Below, piece after piece: positions 21,208 to 28,709 of a DNA stretch of 28,709 bases. Where the stretch lies: positions 1 to 28,709 of the forward strand of contig JBJMWX010000072.1 of assembly GCA_045809925.1 (NCBI GenBank), given 5' to 3'. Source of the stretch: CADDYX01 sp045809925 (GTDB lineage Bacteria; Verrucomicrobiota; Verrucomicrobiia; Chthoniobacterales; UBA10450). A program made the translations under genes and the position numbers. Within the stretch, counting starts at the first letter, position 1, and each line of letters starts with the position of its first letter. Under the pieces are notes generated by a model. It was not told where the DNA came from, made no database searches, and saw only the letters and a program-made list of their open reading frames with translations.

Positions 21208-23934
21208 GGTAAACGCATCGCGAATGAGCGCGGCCTGCTCGCGTTTGTGCAGCGCGAGTGCGCCGACCGCCGGGCTCGCGCTCGCGTCGCGTCCTGCGTA
21301 ACCAATGTCGCGGCCGAACAGCTTGCGCAGGCGCGGCTCGATGAAATTCCAGGCGCCCATGTTCTGCGGTTCGTCCTGGCACCAGACGATCTTCACGTTC
21401 TGACCAAATCGCGCCACAGCTTCGCGCAGCTTGTTGTCGCGAAATGGGTAAAGCTGCTCAACACGCACGATTGCGGCATTGGTGATCTTCTGTTCGTTCC
21501 GATAGTTCAGGAGGTCGTAATAAACTTTTCCTGAACAGAGGATGACCCGCTCCGATTCCTTCGTGTCGTTGTCGCCGATGATCTCGCGAAAGCTTCCCTT
21601 GGTGAAATCCTCACTTCGGGCGCCGGCGGCTTCGAGGCGCAGCAGGCTTTTCGGCGTCATGAGAATCAGTGGTTTGATGAAATCCCGCTTCATTTGGCGG
21701 CGCAGCACATGAAAATACTGCGCCGACGTCGTCAGATTGCAGACCTGGATATTATCCTCTGCGCACGCTTGCAGGAACCGCTCCAAGCGGGCGCTCGAAT
21801 GCTCGGGCCCCTGGCCTTCGTAGCCGTGGGGCAAGAGCAACACGATCCCGCTCGGGCGCTGCCATTTGGATTCGGCTGAGACAATAAACTGATCGATGAC
21901 CACCTGCGCGCCGTTCGCGAAGTCGCCGAACTGCGCCTCCCACAGGCAGAGCAGGTTCGGGAAATCGAGCGAGTAACCATAGTCGAAGCCGAGGACGGCG
22001 TTTTCCGAGAGCGGGCTGTTGTAGATGCAAATACGCGCCTGCTTCTCCGCCAGATGCATGAGCGGGATGTACGAATCGCCGGTCTGCCGATCGTAAACCA
22101 CGGCGTGACGGTGGCCGAAGGTGCCGCGGCGGCTGTCCTGGCCGGACAAACGCACCGGCGTGCCCTCGAGCAGCAGTGAACCAAAGGCGAGTGCTTCGGC
22201 AAAACCCCAATCGTAAGGGCCGCCGGCTTCAAAAACTTTACGGCGCTGATCGAACGCGATTCGTTTCGCCTTCGGCAGGATGTTGAACCCGGCGGGCGGC
22301 GTAGTCAGGCCATCGACGATCTGCCGCAGCATTTCTTCGCTGATCGCTGTCGGGTTGCTCCCATCGTGATATTTCGGCTGGAAGACCGCCGCCGCCTCTT
22401 TGAATTGCTCCTTGCCCGGTGGGTCGTTGGCGCGGAGCCGGTCGAGCGGCATTTCCAGCCGGAGCTGCATTTCGGTCTCGAGGGAAATGACATCCTCCTC
22501 CTCAAGCACTGCACGCTCGAGCAGTTCGCGTTTGTAAGTCTGCGCGACCGATGGCCGCTTCTCGATCCGCGCGTAGAGATCCGGCTGGGTAAACGACGGC
22601 TCGTCCACTTCCTGATGGCCGTATCTGCGGTAGCAATACATATCGATCATGAAGTCGCGGCCGAACTCCTGACGGAAATCGAGGGCCAGCTCGGCGGCGA
22701 ACTGGAGCGCGAGCGGATCCTCGCCGTTGACGTGCAGGATCGGCACCTCCAGCATTTTCGCAAGATCGGTACAGTACTGCGACGAGCGCGCATCCTGCGG
22801 CAGGGTCGTGAAGCCGATCTGATTATTCACGACGATGTGAATCGTGCCGCCGGTCGAATAGCCGGGGAGCTGCGACATGTTGAGGGTCTCCATCACGACC
22901 CCCTGGCCGATGACCGCCGCGTCGCCATGGATCAGCACCGGCACGACCTTCTTGCGCCTGTCGGTGTCACCACGGATACGCTGACGCGCGCGCGCCGTGC
23001 CTTCGACCACAGGATCAACGGCTTCGAGGTGGCTCGGGTTGGCCGCCAGGCGAATCTCAACCTGCGCGCCGTCAGCGAACTTGCGCACCGTGCGATAGCC
23101 GAGGTGATACTTCACATCGCCATCACCTTCGACCAACTGCGGAAGATAATTTTCGGAGAACTCGGCGAAGATGACGTTGAGGGACTTGCGCAGGAAATTC
23201 GCGAGAACATTGAGCCGCCCGCGGTGCGCCATTCCCATGCAGATTTCCTGGACGCCGGCTGACGGACAGTTGCGCAGGATGATATCGAGAATCGCCATCA
23301 ACCCTTCAGCTCCCTGAAGAGAGAAGCGTTTCTGGCCGACGTAGTTGGTGTGCAGGAACACCTCGAACGATTCCGCTTCCATTAACGCGCGCAGAAGGGC
23401 GAGCTGGTTCTCGCGGGTGGCGGCGCTTTTCGGTCTTCTTGTCTCGAAGCGGTGCCGCACCCAGTTCCGCATGCGCGTGTCCTGGATATGCTGAAACTCG
23501 GCGCCGATTGTGTCGGCATAGATCGCCTCGAGCGTGCGGATCATTTCCCGCAGCGACATCGTTTTGCTGTCGAGGAAGAATTTCGATGAAACCTGCGTTT
23601 CGAGGTCTTTGTCGCTGAATCCGAGCTCCCGCAGCGAGAGCAGCGGATTTGTTGGACGCGATTCGGCCAGCGGATTGACGTTCGCGATCGTGTGGCCAAG
23701 CGTGCGATAGGCGTAAACCAGGCCGTCGATACGGGTTTGCAGCGGTCTTTCCGTTGGCGGCGCAGCCGACGGAGCAAGCGCGGCAGCGCCGTTCTTGAGT
23801 TGCAAATCACCGAGCTCAAACCCCTCAAAGAAAGCCGCCCAGCTGCTATCGACGCTGCTCGGATTTTCCTGCCAGCGTTCGTAATTCTCCTCGAGCAGGT
23901 CGAGGTTCACTCGGGTGGCGAATGACGGACGCAT
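21202..23934 (-). CDS. sucA: 2-oxoglutarate dehydrogenase E1 component
   Basis: E1 decarboxylates 2-oxoglutarate with thiamine diphosphate and succinylates the lipoyl arm of E2. The protein has about 910 residues, the normal size. The N-terminus (RVNLDLLEENYERWQENPSS...WAAFFEGF) is the E2/E3-binding segment of SucA. The core has GMAHRGRLNVLANFL (about 234-248), HGDAAVIGQGVVMETLNMS (about 336-354) and the ThDP/Mg loop VVNNQIGFTT. The motif YRRYGHQEVDEPSFTQP follows. The C-terminal half has the pyrimidine-binding HRHAVVYD region and GYEGQGPEHSSARLERFLQ. ATG 23934 is preferred to the TTG just upstream. The stop codon lies inside a REP-like unit. It is divergent from the htrA-like gene. Confidence 0.97.
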   Translation of the reverse strand: MRPSFATRVNLDLLEENYERWQENPSSVDSSWAAFFEGFELGDLQLKNGAAALAPSAAPPTERPLQTRIDGLVYAYRTLGHTIANVNPLAESRPTNPLLSLRELGFSDKDLETQVSSKFFLDSKTMSLREMIRTLEAIYADTIGAEFQHIQDTRMRNWVRHRFETRRPKSAATRENQLALLRALMEAESFEVFLHTNYVGQKRFSLQGAEGLMAILDIILRNCPSAGVQEICMGMAHRGRLNVLANFLRKSLNVIFAEFSENYLPQLVEGDGDVKYHLGYRTVRKFADGAQVEIRLAANPSHLEAVDPVVEGTARARQRIRGDTDRRKKVVPVLIHGDAAVIGQGVVMETLNMSQLPGYSTGGTIHIVVNNQIGFTTLPQDARSSQYCTDLAKMLEVPILHVNGEDPLALQFAAELALDFRQEFGRDFMIDMYCYRRYGHQEVDEPSFTQPDLYARIEKRPSVAQTYKRELLERAVLEEEDVISLETEMQLRLEMPLDRLRANDPPGKEQFKEAAAVFQPKYHDGSNPTAISEEMLRQIVDGLTTPPAGFNILPKAKRIAFDQRRKVFEAGGPYDWGFAEALAFGSLLLEGTPVRLSGQDSRRGTFGHRHAVVYDRQTGDSYIPLMHLAEKQARICIYNSPLSENAVLGFDYGYSLDFPNLLCLWEAQFGDFANGAQVVIDQFIVSAESKWQRPSGIVLLLPHGYEGQGPEHSSARLERFLQACAEDNIQVCNLTTSAQYFHVLRRQMKRDFIKPLILMTPKSLLRLEAAGARSEDFTKGSFREIIGDNDTKESERVILCSGKVYYDLLNYRNEQKITNAAIVRVEQLYPFRDNKLREAVARFGQNVKIVWCQDEPQNMGAWNFIEPRLRKLFGRDIGYAGRDASASPAVGALALHKREQAALIRDAFTL

Positions 23935-23969
23935 CAAACAATCTCAGACCGCTGCTCGGCGGCGGCAAG

Positions 23970-23998
23970 TTGACAGTGGAAAACCACGTCCGTTACTT
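23970..23998 (+). promoter_or_regulatory. Possible promoter of the HtrA-like gene
   Basis: A perfect -35 TTGACA (23970-23975) lies 17 bp before TTACTT (23993-23998), a poor -10. The spacer holds the small palindrome GTGG-AAAA-CCAC (23976-23987). Transcription from here would begin almost at the ATG at 24008, giving a near-leaderless mRNA, which fits the lack of an SD. Weak evidence. Confidence 0.3.
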
Positions 23999-24007
23999 CC
24001 ACCGCCA

Positions 24008-25153
24008 ATGAGCAAAGGTGTTCAAAAGCTGATGATTGGGTGCGCGATGGCAATCCTCAGCGCAATCGGCGCCTTTGCTCAAAACGAGCCGGCATCGGAG
24101 CCGGGCGTAATCGCGGTCGCGAAAGCCATGCCGGCTGTCGTCAACATCAACGCCGAGCGCGTGGTACGGCGGCAGGTGCGCGATCCGTATGAGGATTTTT
24201 ACTCGCAATTCTTCGGCTCTTATAGCCGGCCCCGCGAAATCCGGCAGACGCTGCAGAGCCTCGGCTCCGGTTTCATCGTCGATCCTGCGGGCTATATCGT
24301 GACCAACGAGCACGTCGTGGCACGCGCGGCGGATTTGAAAATTGAAGTCACCACCAATGATGGGAAAACGCTCAACGCCCATTACATCACCGGCGACGAC
24401 AAGAAGGACCTCGCCTTCATCAAGATCGATGCGAAGGAGGCATTTCCGTTTCTCGATCTCAACAACATTTCGCCCAACCTGCTCGGGCAAACCCTGATCG
24501 TGGTCGGGAACGCGCTGGGCTACGGCAGCTCGATCAGCCGCGGCGTGCTCAGCGGCAGCAAACGCAACATCACGATCGATAACATCGAGTACAAGGATTT
24601 GATCCAGACCGATGCGGCCATTAATCCCGGCAACAGTGGCGGCCCGGTGATTGATTTGTCCGCCCGGCTCGTCGGGGTGAGCTCGGCCAAGATGGCGTTC
24701 ACCCCCCAGGGCGTGCCGACCCAGGGCCTCGGCTTCGCTATTCCAGCTGAAGTAGTCCGCGACAGCGTCGCGCAATTTCGAAAAGTTGCGCAAAATCAGC
24801 CGCCACCGAAGCCGAAGCAGGAGCAGGTGGAAAACGGTGCATCAAACGCGCAGCGGTTGTTCGGCCTGCAGCTGCAGGACCTGACACGTGACCTGACGGA
24901 CGCGCTTGGCTACGCGGCGGGCAAAGGCGTTCTCATCAGCGCTGTCGAGCCCGATAGTCCGGCGGATCAGGTCGGCATGGAGCGCGGCCTCGTTATCTAT
25001 CGCGTTGGCAAATACAACGTGAACTCGGTCCGTCAGGCCGAGCAATTGCTCGGACGCGCGAAGAGCGGCTCGAAGGTAGACTTCGTCGTCGGAGTCATTC
25101 GAGCGGATGGCGGCGGACAGCGGACCGCGACCGCAACGTTAACCGCCCGTTGA
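24008..25153 (+). CDS. HtrA/DegQ-like periplasmic serine protease with one PDZ domain
   Basis: HtrA proteases degrade or hold misfolded envelope proteins. From ATG 24008 the protein has 381 residues. The signal peptide is MSKGVQKLMIGCAMAILSAIGAFA, cleaved before QNEP. The trypsin-like domain shows the triad H102 (TNEHVV), D134 (KDLAFIKI) and S210 (GNSGGPV). A proline-rich linker (QPPPKPKQEQ) leads to one PDZ domain (about 290-378) with GVLISAVEPDSPADQVGM. Members with one PDZ resemble DegS in layout, but the N-terminus here looks cleavable. The frame continues upstream to 23915 but that part overlaps sucA and lacks signal features. It is divergent from sucA, and the ABC genes start 60 bp downstream, so cotranscription is possible. 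Confidence 0.92.
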   Translation: MSKGVQKLMIGCAMAILSAIGAFAQNEPASEPGVIAVAKAMPAVVNINAERVVRRQVRDPYEDFYSQFFGSYSRPREIRQTLQSLGSGFIVDPAGYIVTNEHVVARAADLKIEVTTNDGKTLNAHYITGDDKKDLAFIKIDAKEAFPFLDLNNISPNLLGQTLIVVGNALGYGSSISRGVLSGSKRNITIDNIEYKDLIQTDAAINPGNSGGPVIDLSARLVGVSSAKMAFTPQGVPTQGLGFAIPAEVVRDSVAQFRKVAQNQPPPKPKQEQVENGASNAQRLFGLQLQDLTRDLTDALGYAAGKGVLISAVEPDSPADQVGMERGLVIYRVGKYNVNSVRQAEQLLGRAKSGSKVDFVVGVIRADGGGQRTATATLTAR

Positions 25154-25213
25154 TTCGAGCGAAAAATTCCTCAACGTGAGAGCGCTTCAGTTGTCTGAAC
25201 GAATTACCGCAGA

Positions 25214-26149
25214 ATGATCAAGGTCGAAAACCTGACGAAACGCTACGCCGGTCACACCGCAATTCGCGACCTCAGCTTTGAGGTCGGGAAAGGTGAGATC
25301 ATGGGATTTCTCGGACCGAACGGCGCCGGAAAGACAACCACGATGCGGATCTTGTCGAGTTTTCTGCCCCCAACTTCCGGTCGCGCCTCGATCGCCGGGT
25401 TCGACGTTTTTGAGCAGTCGCTCCAGGCACGATCGCGGCTCGGGTATATGCCGGAAAACGTCCCGCTCTATAATGAGATGCGAGTCGATGAATACCTGAA
25501 CTATCGCGCCGCGCTCAAAGGCATCCCGCATCGACGCATCGGCGAGCGAGTCGGCGATGTGAAGGAGCTGTGCGGTTTGCGCGAGGTGGAGAGAAAGCTG
25601 ATCGCGACCTTATCGAAAGGCTACCGCCAGCGTGTCGGTCTGGCCGATGCGCTCGTGCACGAGCCTGAGCTCTTGATTCTCGACGAGCCGACCATTGGGC
25701 TCGATCCCAACCAGATTCGGCAGGTGCGCGAACTGATCAGAAACCTCGGGAAGCAACACACGATCCTGCTTTCGACGCACATCCTGCCCGAAGTGGAGAT
25801 GACATGCAGCCGAGTCATCATCATCAATCGCGGCCGGATCGAGGCCTGCGATACACCGGAGAACCTGCTGGGACGAATTCGCACCGCGGGTGGCGTCCTA
25901 CTCGAGGCTAAAGTCGGGAACGACAACGGTGTCGAGGAACTGAAGAAGATCGGCAGCGTGCGCGATGTTTCGGCGGTAGACGATGGCGATTGGAAAATTT
26001 TTACACTGCGGGTGGAAGCGGAAGCCGACGTGCGGGAGGAAGTTTATCGGCTGGCGGCTGCACGCGGCTGGACTTTGCGCGAGCTGTCGCAACGGCGCGC
26101 CACCCTCGAGGATGTCTTCGTCGAGATTACACACCAGGACGAGGTATGA
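25214..26149 (+). CDS. ABC transporter ATP-binding protein (GldA/CcmA-like)
   Basis: This cytosolic ATPase powers an ABC-2 type exporter. The 311-residue protein has Walker A GPNGAGKTT (34-42), signature LSKGYRQR (133-140), Walker B LLILDEPT (153-160) and the switch histidine in STHI (H189). The LSKGYRQR form, rather than LSGGQ, is typical of the GldA and related ABC-2 subgroup. The C-terminal about 80 residues form the extra regulatory domain common in these proteins. It begins 60 bp after the protease and is followed after 48 bp by its permease. The set with the GldG-like and DUF4340 genes downstream marks a Gld-type exporter. Confidence 0.95.
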   Translation: MIKVENLTKRYAGHTAIRDLSFEVGKGEIMGFLGPNGAGKTTTMRILSSFLPPTSGRASIAGFDVFEQSLQARSRLGYMPENVPLYNEMRVDEYLNYRAALKGIPHRRIGERVGDVKELCGLREVERKLIATLSKGYRQRVGLADALVHEPELLILDEPTIGLDPNQIRQVRELIRNLGKQHTILLSTHILPEVEMTCSRVIIINRGRIEACDTPENLLGRIRTAGGVLLEAKVGNDNGVEELKKIGSVRDVSAVDDGDWKIFTLRVEAEADVREEVYRLAAARGWTLRELSQRRATLEDVFVEITHQDEV

Positions 26150-26162
26150 GGCGCGGACGCCA

Positions 26163-26186
26163 TCACTCCAGCACTCCACCACTCCA
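26163..26186 (+). repeat. Tandem 8-bp repeat, three units of NCACTCCA
   Basis: TCACTCCA, GCACTCCA and CCACTCCA follow each other directly (26163-26170, 26171-26178, 26179-26186). They occupy half of the short gap between the ATPase and permease genes and end before the AAGAAG that probably serves as SD for the ATG at 26198. Confidence 0.6.
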
Positions 26187-26197
26187 AGAAGCGCCCC

Positions 26198-26953
26198 ATG
26201 CGTAAATTCGTCGTCCTGCTGGCCCGCGAGATTCGCGGCTATTTCCACTCGCCCATCGCTTACGTCGTGATGGTGTTCTTTCTCGTCGTCAGCGGAGTGG
26301 ACTTTTATTTCCAACTGTCTTTCATGAACCAGCGGCCGGTTTCCTACTCGGTCCAGGAGGCGTTCTTCAACTCGGTCTTTTTCTGGTTCGCCTTCGTCCT
26401 CATCTTCCCGCTCATCACCATGAGGCTCTTTGCCGAAGAGTTTAAGCTCGGCACGATCGAACCGCTCATGACAGCACCCGTTCGCGACTGGCAGGTGGTT
26501 CTTTCGAAATTTTTCGGCGCGCTGATTTTCTATCTCATTCTCTGGCTTCCAACGCTCCTCTACTTCCAGATCTTTCAGGCGCTGACTAAGCAGCCGGCAG
26601 CGAACTCAGGCGGAGCGTATTTCGGCGCCTACCTGATGCTGCTGCTACTCGGGATGTTCTATCTCTCGATCGGCTGCTTCGCCTCTGTTCTGACCAAGAA
26701 CCAGATCGTAGCCGCGATCATTTCCTTCTGCGCCATCACCCTTTTGTTCTTCCTCGGCCTGGTCTCATTCATTCTCCTCGATATCAGCTCGTCGACCCGG
26801 CAGTTGCTCGGCTATTTCTCGGCCATCGAGCAGATGGGAACGCTCTCCCGCGGTGAAATCGATACCCGGCCTATCGTGCTCTACCTCAGCGGCACGATCG
26901 TGATGCTTGCTCTCACTCATCAGGCGTTTCAATCACGTAAATGGAGGTTGTAA
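26198..26953 (+). CDS. ABC-2 type permease (GldF-like)
   Basis: The 251-residue inner-membrane protein has six predicted helices. It starts with an amphipathic stretch (MRKFVVLLAREIRGYFHSPIAYVVMVFF), the usual opening of ABC-2 permeases. MRLFAEEFKLGTIEPLMTAPV is the conserved cytosolic segment of the GldF/NosY type that contacts the ATPase. It then has helices at FFGALIFYLILWLPTLLYF, YLMLLLLGMFYLSIGCFA, AIISFCAITLLFFLGLVSFILL and the C-terminal region. It ends 3 bp before the GldG-like start, whose SD (GGAGG at 26943-26947) lies inside this gene, so translation is coupled. Substrate unknown. Confidence 0.94.
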   Translation: MRKFVVLLAREIRGYFHSPIAYVVMVFFLVVSGVDFYFQLSFMNQRPVSYSVQEAFFNSVFFWFAFVLIFPLITMRLFAEEFKLGTIEPLMTAPVRDWQVVLSKFFGALIFYLILWLPTLLYFQIFQALTKQPAANSGGAYFGAYLMLLLLGMFYLSIGCFASVLTKNQIVAAIISFCAITLLFFLGLVSFILLDISSSTRQLLGYFSAIEQMGTLSRGEIDTRPIVLYLSGTIVMLALTHQAFQSRKWRL

Positions 26954-26956
26954 ACG

Positions 26957-28492
26957 ATGGCCACTGATTCACCCGCTCAGCCGAAACGGATCCGCCGTCT
27001 TCAAATCGGCGTTAACGTGCTCGTGCAGATCGCGCTTCTGCTTTTCCTCGCGCTGATGGTGAACTACCTCGGATTCGAGCACTATCGGCGCTGGGATCTT
27101 ACCCGGGACCAGAAATTCGCGCTCTCGGACAAGACGAGGCGCTTCCTTGCGGGAATGAAAGACAAGGCGCGGATCACCGTCTTCTTCGCGCCTAACAACC
27201 CGATCGCGAACGACGTCGAGACGCTGCTGACCGAGTATCAGTACGCCGCCAAAGGTAAGATCGACGTCGAGAAGGTTGATCCAGAGCGCAATCTGTCGCG
27301 CGCCAAAGAGATCGTGGACAAATACAAGGTGGTCAGCGACGACAGTATGCTCATTCTCGACTACGACGGCCGTAACAAAACGGTCAAGGCGGGTGAGATG
27401 GCCGAGCTTGATCCGGGCAATCCAATGTTCGGCGAAGGCCCGAAGGTGACCGCGTTCAAAGGCGAACAGGCGCTGACTAGCGCGTTAATCGATCTGGTCG
27501 AGGGCAAGAAAAACACGGTGGGTTATATTCTCGGCCACGGCGAACCGTCGATCGCGGACGTGCCACCGGCTTCCCCGATGATGCCGCAGGAGCAGCAGCG
27601 CGCCGGCAGTCCGATCTCTGTGCTGAAGACTTTCATCGAGAACGAGAACATCAAGCTGCAGGAGCTCAGCCTGACCGAGGTTGGCGCCATTCCACCGGAG
27701 ATCAAGACATTGATGATCCTCGGGCCGCAGTACGATTTCTCCGATCGCGAGATGAAGATGCTGCGCGATTTCTGGGATAAAGAGGGTCGCATTTTTCTCC
27801 TGCTCGATCCGGCCGCGAAGACGCCGAAGCTGACCGCCTTTGTCAATGAGCTCGGTGTGCATGTGAACGATGACCGCCTCATGGCCATGATGAAGACTGG
27901 TATTCAGGAAGTTGCGCTGGTGCGGGACGTCATCGGGCGTTTTCTGCCCGATAGCCCGATTACCAAGCGACTTGCCGACGTCCGCGCCGCATTCGTCGGC
28001 GGCACGGCGTCGATCGCCCTCGATCAGCAGCGCGTGCAATCGGCGAATATCCGGCTCCAGCCATTGGTTGAAGCCCAAAAGGGCTACTGGGCCGAGAAAG
28101 ATTACAACTCGACCGACGAATCGAAGCTGCAGGCAGACGCAGCAAGCGCCGGAAATACGCCGCTGCTAATCGCCGCATCCATCGAGAAAGGCGGAAGCGG
28201 CGACGAGCGTGTGCAGACCAACGCAGCGCGCATGATTGTCGTCACCAACGCCAGTTTTGTGCAGGACAATGCGTTGACGCGCGACCAGCAGGCGCTCGAT
28301 TTTGCCTCCGCCGGCATCAACTGGCTGCTCAGCCGGGAGCAACTGATCGGGATCGCGCCGAAGGTCCCGAAGACCCTGACGTTCAGTCTCACGGAAGAAT
28401 CGCTCAGGAGTTTGCGCTGGATCGTCCTCGTCTTGCTTCCACTTGTTCCGGCCCTTATTGGCACGGCGGTTTGGTGGCAGCGCCGCGCCTAG
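26957..28492 (+). CDS. GldG-like ABC auxiliary protein (ABC_transp_aux family)
   Basis: This 511-residue protein has one helix at each end (VNVLVQIALLLFLALMVNYLG at about 19-39 and IVLVLLPLVPALIGTAVWW near the C-terminus) and a large periplasmic part between. The first soluble domain has the GldG pattern: WDLTRDQKFALSDKTRRFLAG, then ARITVFFAPNN and a VEKVDPERN segment, a thioredoxin-like layout. TVGYILGHGEPSI, LMILGPQYDFSD and FLLLDPAAKTP then follow the family order. In Bacteroidetes GldG works with GldA and GldF in gliding or secretion; elsewhere the same trio sits with DUF4340 genes and its role is not known. The SD GGAGG lies nine bases before ATG 26957. Family assignment is good; gliding is not implied. 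Confidence 0.9.
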   Translation: MATDSPAQPKRIRRLQIGVNVLVQIALLLFLALMVNYLGFEHYRRWDLTRDQKFALSDKTRRFLAGMKDKARITVFFAPNNPIANDVETLLTEYQYAAKGKIDVEKVDPERNLSRAKEIVDKYKVVSDDSMLILDYDGRNKTVKAGEMAELDPGNPMFGEGPKVTAFKGEQALTSALIDLVEGKKNTVGYILGHGEPSIADVPPASPMMPQEQQRAGSPISVLKTFIENENIKLQELSLTEVGAIPPEIKTLMILGPQYDFSDREMKMLRDFWDKEGRIFLLLDPAAKTPKLTAFVNELGVHVNDDRLMAMMKTGIQEVALVRDVIGRFLPDSPITKRLADVRAAFVGGTASIALDQQRVQSANIRLQPLVEAQKGYWAEKDYNSTDESKLQADAASAGNTPLLIAASIEKGGSGDERVQTNAARMIVVTNASFVQDNALTRDQQALDFASAGINWLLSREQLIGIAPKVPKTLTFSLTEESLRSLRWIVLVLLPLVPALIGTAVWWQRRA

Positions 28493-28507
28493 CGGGCTTC
28501 TCCGTCA

Positions 28508-28709
28508 ATGAAAGCGAGAACGACAGTCATCCTTCTTATCGTCGTCGCAGCGGTGGCCGCCTACATCCGTTTCTACGAGCGGCACCAGCCGAACACGGAA
28601 GAAGCACAACGGCGCGCCGGCAAGGTCGTGACCTTCGACCGCGAGAAGATCGACGGCTTGACGATTCAAAACGGCGACGACCGAATCGAGTTGCGGCGGC
28701 AGGACAAAA
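28508..28709 (+). CDS. DUF4340 family protein, N-terminal part only
   Basis: An open frame from ATG 28508 runs off the right edge. It starts with a signal-anchor helix (TTVILLIVVAAVAAYI) followed by a basic-acidic stretch and VVTFDREKIDGLTIQNGDDRIEL. That is the usual opening of DUF4340 proteins: one helix, then a strand pair that reads 'I..l.i......i.L'. Position directly after a GldG-like gene (15 bp) is the typical context of DUF4340. Only 67 residues are visible, so the rest of the domain cannot be checked. Confidence 0.8.
   Translation, partial: MKARTTVILLIVVAAVAAYIRFYERHQPNTEEAQRRAGKVVTFDREKIDGLTIQNGDDRIELRRQDK

Noticed and set aside
22366..23262. A 298-residue plus-strand open frame
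   Set aside because: It is antisense to the sucA core, which contains the thiamine diphosphate motifs.
1..28709. CRISPR array, prophage, insertion sequence, toxin-antitoxin or defence genes
   Set aside because: No regularly spaced direct repeats, transposase or integrase motifs, or defence domains were seen. Gene content is housekeeping, transport and envelope functions.

Overview
The window is a 28.7 kb high-GC bacterial chromosome segment, densely coding (no gap above about 230 bp) and made mostly of housekeeping and transport genes. No phage, insertion sequence, CRISPR array, rRNA or tRNA was found. The likely source is a soil-type Verrucomicrobiota bacterium (Chthoniobacterales/Spartobacteria-like). 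That is an inference from the gene mix: a ThrRS without a TGS domain, paired OPT transporters, a Gld-like ABC cluster with a DUF4340 gene, and DUF3008. Base composition and the REP-like intergenic repeats fit it too. No rRNA is present to prove it. Many starts lack a clear Shine-Dalgarno sequence, so several start codons are uncertain.

Layout. 1-1237 (-): the N-terminal part of a GT-C membrane glycosyltransferase that runs off the left edge. 1285-1818 (+): a small secreted protein of unknown function. 2045-6051 (+): thrS and recQ, separated by a terminator-like hairpin. 6118-6342 (-): a tiny DUF3008 protein with a basic tail. 6448-11010 (+): two adjacent OPT-family transporters, the second with an embedded soluble domain of about 150 residues. 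11087-16567 (-): a co-directional seven-gene cluster recO, yceI-like, small coiled-coil membrane protein, pxpB, pxpC, pxpA and an APC amino acid permease, with three ATGA start/stop overlaps. 16650-18228 (+): an MFS exporter and a DUF1330 protein. 18322-23934 (-): the complete 2-oxoglutarate dehydrogenase complex, in the order sucA, sucB, lpd. 24008-25153 (+): an HtrA-type protease. 25214-28709 (+): a Gld-like ABC exporter set (ATPase, permease, GldG-like auxiliary protein, DUF4340 protein cut by the right edge).

How the genes work together. PxpB, PxpC and PxpA form the ATP-dependent 5-oxoprolinase that returns 5-oxoproline to glutamate. The downstream permease could import the substrate or a related amino acid. 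SucA, SucB and Lpd then carry glutamate-derived 2-oxoglutarate to succinyl-CoA. The two OPT transporters suggest peptide or metal-chelate uptake. The ABC set and the HtrA protease act at the envelope.

The most unusual content is not a complete new system. It is (i) a set of REP-like palindromes with GTAG or GTGG heads in most of the larger gaps, two of which supply the stop codon of the adjacent gene (recQ, sucA); (ii) the domain inserted in the second OPT transporter; (iii) the atypical ThrRS; and (iv) the coupling of recO and yceI to the oxoprolinase genes through a small uncharacterised coiled-coil membrane protein.
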